DNA from: Porogramme epimiltina
Taxonomy: Eukaryota; Basidiomycota; Agaricomycetes; Polyporales; Polyporaceae
Direction: 5' to 3'
Assembly (NCBI GenBank): GCA_900155495.1
Contig: FTLJ01000157.1
Coordinates: 1-63,271 of the forward strand
DNA: 63,271 nt
The notes beneath the pieces were generated by a model. The model searched no databases. It saw only the letters and a program-made list of their open reading frames with translations, and was not told the origin of the DNA. A program made the translations under genes and the position numbers. Below, piece after piece: positions 57,902 through 63,271 of this stretch; position 1 is the stretch's first letter; every line of letters starts with the position of its first letter.

Positions 57902-59707
57902 ATGTCTAGTGACCCCGCCGCGGCCGACGACGGCACCACAGTCGTTGCTTTGTTCGACAGTTTGTAAGTACCACGGGTCCTCCTCGATACCATCCATTCC
58001 ACCCTAACGGCACACTGTCACAGCCTTGTACAAAACTATGTCGACCTCGCAGCGTCAGGTCGGTAGTCAGTCTCACCTCTCACATGCAGAGCACGATGCT
58101 GACAGACGCACCTTCCCAGTACTCATCGTATTCGAGCACCTCATCACCACCGACCACGAAATCGACCTCTTCTGGAAGCCCAAGCTCTCTGGTGCAGCCG
58201 CCCTCTTCCTCATAAATAGATACCTCATACTCGTCCGCTCTGCGCTCAAACTGGTGCCTCTCTTCGATAAATCCGTGAGTGCTGAAGTAAGTCAAGCTAA
58301 CTCCCATGCCGGCGAACCCTCTGGGCTGACATCTTCGCGCCTCCCTAGGTGTGAGCTATGTTTCTCCCAGCTGCTTGTTGCTACAGGGCGTGACAGCAGG
58401 CGATGCAGGTGCAACGTGATCCAATGGGGATATGATATTGTGGACATCGCCACATTCATACCACCAGCAGGTAGGCGACACGTGCACCCGCTCTCTGCGA
58501 GACATTTTACTGAAAATCAGCCATCTAGCGTTCTCTGCCATGCGAGCGTTCGCTCTCACCAATTCCAGGGCGTTCTCCGCCCTCATCTTTCTCCTTTCTC
58601 TCGGTCCTCTAGCCGTAAATGTCGTGCGTGTCATTCGTTGCATTAGGGAATGTAATCGCACTCACGGTGTGATATACACACGCTGACAGGCTTGGAATGC
58701 ACTTGGATTCAGCGGATATGTCGACCCGGTGTTTGGCTGCGGGGCGCTGGAGTTCGGACCTTCAGAGCAGGTGACTATTGGGTGAGTTCGTCGTCCTATC
58801 AGTCGCTGCAGGCGTGAACTCATGCATCTTCGTCAATCATAGCTGTGCGTAAAACCAGCTCTCTCGGTCTGTGTTCCTGAATTGACGATTGGTTCAGGGG
58901 TCGTTGCATCCCGAGTCTCCCTCATTGTCGCCGATGCACTCGTCATTTCCGTCACCTGGTGGAAGCTATTTCACCATGTCTCTCAGAGGAAAGTGTCCCT
59001 TATGCGCCGCCGGGTGACTCTGACGGATGTATTCTTGCGTGATGGTAAGTGTCCGATATTTTTGGAATCTGGGAAACGATCTGACTCGTATGTTGTAGGA
59101 ACCATTTACTTTGTGTATGTTCATTCGCATTTCACGAATGTTGCGTCTTGTGAAGCCAACTATGTCAAGCTCACAAAGTCCGCAGATCGCTTCTGATACT
59201 GAATGTTTTGGACTTGATATTCACTTTCACCTCAGTGAGTTCTTCTCTCGTTCGCCCTACATTTGGTGTCCGTCAACACTCCCTATGCAGATATTTCTTC
59301 AGGACGGGAATGATAACACCGGGAGCAATATCACCTACTTCACCACACCGTACGCCGTCATTCCTTCCCCCTATATCCCGTCGCACTCATTGCATCTTCC
59401 CACTATATCATAATCCCACAGCCTCACTGCAATCCTCATCTCTCGCTTCCTCATCAACCTCCAGGAAGCCCATCACCGCTCCGCCAGGGTAGACTCTGAC
59501 GACCCGGCATACATCTCATCCCACTCGGAGAATTCTCTCCCGAGCTTCGTCGCCACCCCCGGCACTACCGGAGCTACCGGCCAATCAAACGCAGAGGGTA
59601 TGGGAGACGGAGTGGTGGAGGGCAGGGAGTCGGTTGAGGTCGATCATTGTCATTGGGAGGATGATACGCACGGCGTTGAAATGGTGCCCCTTGCGGCGAG
59701 GGTGTAG
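57902..59707 (+). CDS. DUF6533-type seven-helix membrane protein
   Basis: About 383 residues in eleven exons (57902-57963, 58024-58058, 58120-58286, 58371-58470, 58529-58623, 58690-58770, 58843-59044, 59099-59114, 59186-59234, 59291-59349, 59422-59707). The N-terminal block matches DUF6533: FEHLITTDHEIDLFWKPKLS then GAAALFLINRYLIL. About seven hydrophobic helices follow (SALIFLLSLGPLAVNV, SRVSLIVADALVISVTWWKL, SLLILNVLDLIFTF), then ILISRFLINLQEA and a polar acidic tail. This is a large basidiomycete family without an assigned function; a receptor-like role is often guessed from topology only. The sixth intron is the weak point: it needs a poor GTGACT donor at 58771 to keep the frame. Exon 8 is 16 bases. 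Confidence 0.8.
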
Positions 59708-62700
59708 TCGGGGCGCATCGCCCGGTATCGTATGGGGATGGAGTTCAAGCGACACTGCTCCGTCTCGCGGGCACAACGGGCATGTGTGTGTTCTTGGTTC
59801 TTGTATTTCTTGGTATCTCCTTCCGTGTCAGTCCCTTGTGTCTCATTCTGAGTTCAGTTTTATCTATTCGCGGAGGCTCATTCAGTTCTTGGGTAAAATA
59901 CAGCACTATAATTTATTTATTTCTATGGTCATTCGCAGGGCTATAAGCGTCGAAATGAGGCCCTAAGGGCGGACAGCGTGCTCCAAGTCCCAACGGGAAA
60001 CAAGTACCTCGTGCTGTGTACGAAGGGTATATGAGACAAAAGCATCAGCGTTGGCAAAGAGTGGGCAGTGGTGACTATGAAGTTGAGTTTAGGCTCGCAA
60101 AAATCTAGTGAATATCCCCGCATAGACGCAAGGTACTGGTGTGCGCGCTAGGGTTTCACAAATACACGGAGTGTATTTCTTTCATTAAACGAATCCCCTG
60201 AATCGCGTATCTTATATGCCCTGTCTCTACCTCACCACCCACAAATCACATTGCCAGTAGCGTACATAGAATTGGCCATTTTGTAGTACCGGTACACGCT
60301 TCTCCTAAACGTCCATACGATCCAACAGTGCGCGTCAGCCCATCTTGGGGGTATTTGGAAGTTAGTTGACGGATTGCAGTGCGTGCTGTAAAGGCCGTGG
60401 AGGGCCCTGGGCCTGTCGTCCGATGCGACGGTCACAAACTAGGTGGATGTGTTCGTTCACGACATCACGAGGTAAGAACATGTAGAAACAAGAGTGGACA
60501 AACGTACGCACCCCAAAATCCCTAAGTTCATTGCCCCAACCGCGTCCATCCGCAGCATTGTACGGTCTCCGCCGTCGATGCACGCCCATCACCAATCAGG
60601 CAGTCCGCGATCCTTCAACCACGGACCTCGCTTCCTGATGTCATAAACCCAGGGAACTCTGACGTTTGAAAGCGCGGTTGACAATGCAGCTAGAGATTGA
60701 CTCACGTTGTGGACCTCTAGCGCATCCGGGATAACACTATCCAGAGCTAACTTATAAAACCCAACACGCATGTGCTACCATCGCGGATCTTGCTTGGACA
60801 TCTTCAACAGCTGCGGGTCAGGCCTCGTATACGACGCAAAAAGTGACATTTTGCTTGTAGCCTTGCAGCAGGACCTTCGAGCTTCCGTGCAGCTGGCAGT
60901 GATGCCGACGGACCGATCTGTGAGTGCTGCACAGGTCCGCCATGCTCATAGATGCGGGGGGGAGATATCTGCGACGGCGCAGAGTAGGGGTATTAGCGGG
61001 AGTGCATGCATGTAAACGAGGTGTGGAGGACATACCACAGCCAGCGATGGACGGGGCGGGGTGTTGAGGCTTGCGGTGACTCGAGGGCTTGCACACACGC
61101 TACCCTGGCAGTTGGCGTGGAGATGGCGCGGAAGGAGCTCGTTGAAGGTGGAAGATCGGCGGAGTATTTGCATTCGGTGAGCGATGGCGGCCCAGGGCAT
61201 GTCGCAGGGGTAACTGTGGTGAGGGGTGTGGCTCATGACAGGTTGCTGCTTGCGGTAGGGGGTGGAGCTGTCGAGGTGGAGAAGACGGCGGCGATTGAGG
61301 GCAGAGTGCAGGCAAAGCGAGCTGTGGAGGCGGTAGGAGAGAGAAGCGTCGGGCGGGGCGCGGACCAAGCGGTCCCGGGTAAGGCGCTTCGTCTTCTTTT
61401 TCCGTTCCTGCCATGGGCCTCCACTGGCGGCCCGGGGTGGCTCACATCCCCAGCTGGTCCAATATTCCAGACCTCTCTGAGAAACGGCGCCGTTCAGAAC
61501 AGGCGGCCCCTCTTCTGAAGTGCCCAGCGTGACTGGGTGCGAGGTTGTGCAACCCTGCGCCAAGTTCCGTACCCGTCCATGCCTGTCGCCGTGCTTCGCT
61601 CCCACTCCGCGGCAAATCGAGCAGCAGCGCTGGCCCCTACGATAACCTGACCTCCACCAGCAGGCCCGGCGGGCTATAAGCGCTAGTTGCGGAACATCCC
61701 CACCCCTATTGCCCTAGCGTCTATCCCTGCTTTATCAGGGTGCGCTGGGATCGTCCCTTACCTCCAGCAAGAAACAGCTCAGCGTATTCCTGCCCTGCCC
61801 TTGTGCAACGATAGTACCCTATTTATATACACAGGCGCACTACAAAGGGCGAGGGCGGGGCGGAGCGGTACAGCGCTACTGCGTACTACATCACCTCAGT
61901 CGCAATCGACTTATACGACACTTGAGACGCAAAGTCGAAATAGTGGCGGACACGCACGTAATCGAGCATACTAGCAGATACGTCCACGCAGACATTGACT
62001 CCCCAAAGTCTGAACCCGGCGGACAGCTAATGCAAAAACACGGCATCCAACCCGCCAGCCGCCACACGCGTCACAGCACGCGAGCACAACACATCGTCGT
62101 GCGCGCCCTGAGAAGCGTAGATGAATGAGATAGTTTCCTGTAATGAGTTTAAAAAATAAACGCACCTGTCGAGAACAGCAGAACTCGGAGGTTACGAGCC
62201 TCGCGCGAACTGGAACAGGTTTGGATGTTGGTGTACGTCGCGTAGCGCTGATCTGCGAGTCTCATGGAAACGATCCATGTCTAAGAAGCTACAAAAACGC
62301 ACACATATCAGTGGGCAGTGGGGTGAAAGAAGCGATCACACGTACCCGACTATCCAGCGTCCGTGTTGAAGTAGATGCGCACGTGACGCGTGCAATTGAG
62401 TGAGACGGTGAGGAGCGCGACACCTTCGGTGGGTACCATGCGTAGACCCCATATGGCACGCGCATGTCCGGGCTCGGACCGAGTGCTACGTGTTATTCCC
62501 GCCATCTAAGCCCTACTACATCTTGCGAGGGTCCTGCGCGAACATGAGCAAAGCACCTTCATGAGGACCAGAACGCCAGGCCGTACTCACCAGCACATAT
62601 GGCGGCGTACTGCTGCGGCGAATATGCTAGCCACCGAATGACACCGTTTCCTGCTTCACAGGGGAGGGTGCCACGGCAGGCGACTATGGCGAGACCGTTT

Positions 62701-63245
62701 GACAATGCCCTCCCCGCGCGCCACGCCGTCGTCACCCGGGCCGATGCGCACTTCCCGAGACGTTCGAGTGCCGACGTCAGAAGGCGGTGAGTGTACCATC
62801 GCTGTCCGTGCTACGCTGGCCTTCACTGGACCTCGTATCGACACCTAGATTCCCGTCGCGCGGGGAATCGAAACGCGTGTTTCGGCACGGGATCGCAGTG
62901 CGCTGGGTGGAGTCGGGGGCTTCCTCTGGCTTTGATGGGATATGGGTCGTACGGCGAGACAGGGGGCAAGGATGTCGATGTGGACACATGGAAGGGGAAG
63001 AGGATGGCGTATGGGGCGTCTGTGGCGGTTGGAGAGCGTGGTGCGTCCTTCCACTGATGACGTAGGAAATGACTTGGAATCGCAAAGTGCTCCGCTGGCG
63101 CACTTAAGCTGAAGGGGGGAGACAATGCAGCGGTGGGAGGATTGGGGCGGGTTGTTTTTGCAGGCCAAACCCTCTCAGCGACGCGAGCTGAACGTTGCGA
63201 GTGAGGAAAGATCGCACGCACGAAATCACACCGGGGTCAATAATT
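59708..63245. other. Gene-poor region at the window end
   Basis: About 3.5 kb without a supportable gene. Minus-strand frames near 60589-60771 and 60946-61605 have no domain or conserved features. It contains repeat copy C. Confidence 0.5.
61120..61215 (+). repeat. Degenerate dispersed repeat, copy C
   Basis: GGAGATGGC, then GAGTATTTGCATTCGGTGAG and CGATGGCGGCCC with AGGGCATGTCGC match the blocks of copy A in the same order. Confidence 0.45.
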
Positions 63246-63266
63246 CATGAGATGAGTCATCTCATG
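63246..63266. promoter_or_regulatory. 21-base palindrome with AP-1/Gcn4-type core
   Basis: Arms CATGAGATGA and TCATCTCATG flank one central G. The centre reads ATGAGTCAT, the consensus site of AP-1/Gcn4-type bZIP factors. The gene it would control, if any, lies beyond the window. Confidence 0.5.
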
Positions 63267-63271
63267 TAATT

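Noticed and set aside
59941..61605. Minus-strand genes in the right-end region
   Set aside because: Frames are short or proline/serine/histidine-rich, without domain matches, and cover a degenerate repeat.
1..63271. CRISPR array, integrated virus or intact transposon
   Set aside because: No regularly spaced identical repeats, no reverse transcriptase, integrase or transposase motifs, and no long terminal repeats were seen.

Overview
The window is nuclear DNA of a filamentous basidiomycete, most likely a wood- or litter-decaying agaricomycete. The genes are broken by many introns of about 50-70 bases with GT..AG ends. Several proteins belong to families I know mainly from this group: a DUF6533-type membrane protein, EF-hand/zinc-finger proteins, and a family with a GDVGWL N-terminus. 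No bacterial, viral or intact transposon gene was recognised. Exon joins were worked out by eye. Where exon lengths are listed and the total is a multiple of three, the model reads through without a break.

Layout. 1-3174: GC-rich, no supportable gene. 3175-4741: uridine phosphorylase (+). 4742-8337: no gene seen. 8338-9391: GDT1-type cation/Ca2+ transporter (-), divergent from a four-exon gene of unknown function at 9732-10921 (+). 11716-15659: secreted GH31 alpha-glucosidase (+), convergent with a HET-domain gene at 15839-17749 (-). 18610-18679: tRNA-Gly(GCC). 19240-21176: secreted GH28 rhamnogalacturonan hydrolase (-). 22655-25460 and 26184-27790: two neighbouring (+) genes that share an N-terminal module and promoter words, one ending in WD40 repeats and the other in an intact protein kinase. 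28258-28669: LSM6 (-), divergent from a 15-exon ArAE/DUF2421-type membrane transporter at 29057-33363 (+). 34023-38567: EF-hand/zinc-finger protein (+). 39006-42147: GH3 beta-glucosidase with PA14 insert (+). 42389-43596: a paralogue (-) of the gene at 9732. 44593-46122 and 46992-48480: tandem fasciclin (FAS1) genes (+). 50022-54620: second EF-hand/zinc-finger gene (+), with an apparent frameshift. 57902-59707: DUF6533-type seven-helix protein (+). The remainder has no gene I can support, but holds a degenerate repeat.

Two themes stand out. One is carbohydrate use: GH31, GH28 and GH3 enzymes, plus cell-surface fasciclins. The other is a set of signalling or self/non-self type proteins: a HET domain, a WD40 protein and a kinase sharing a recruiter-like N-terminus, and two large EF-hand/zinc-finger proteins with a helical N-terminus. 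Local duplication is heavy: four paralogous pairs lie inside 63 kb.
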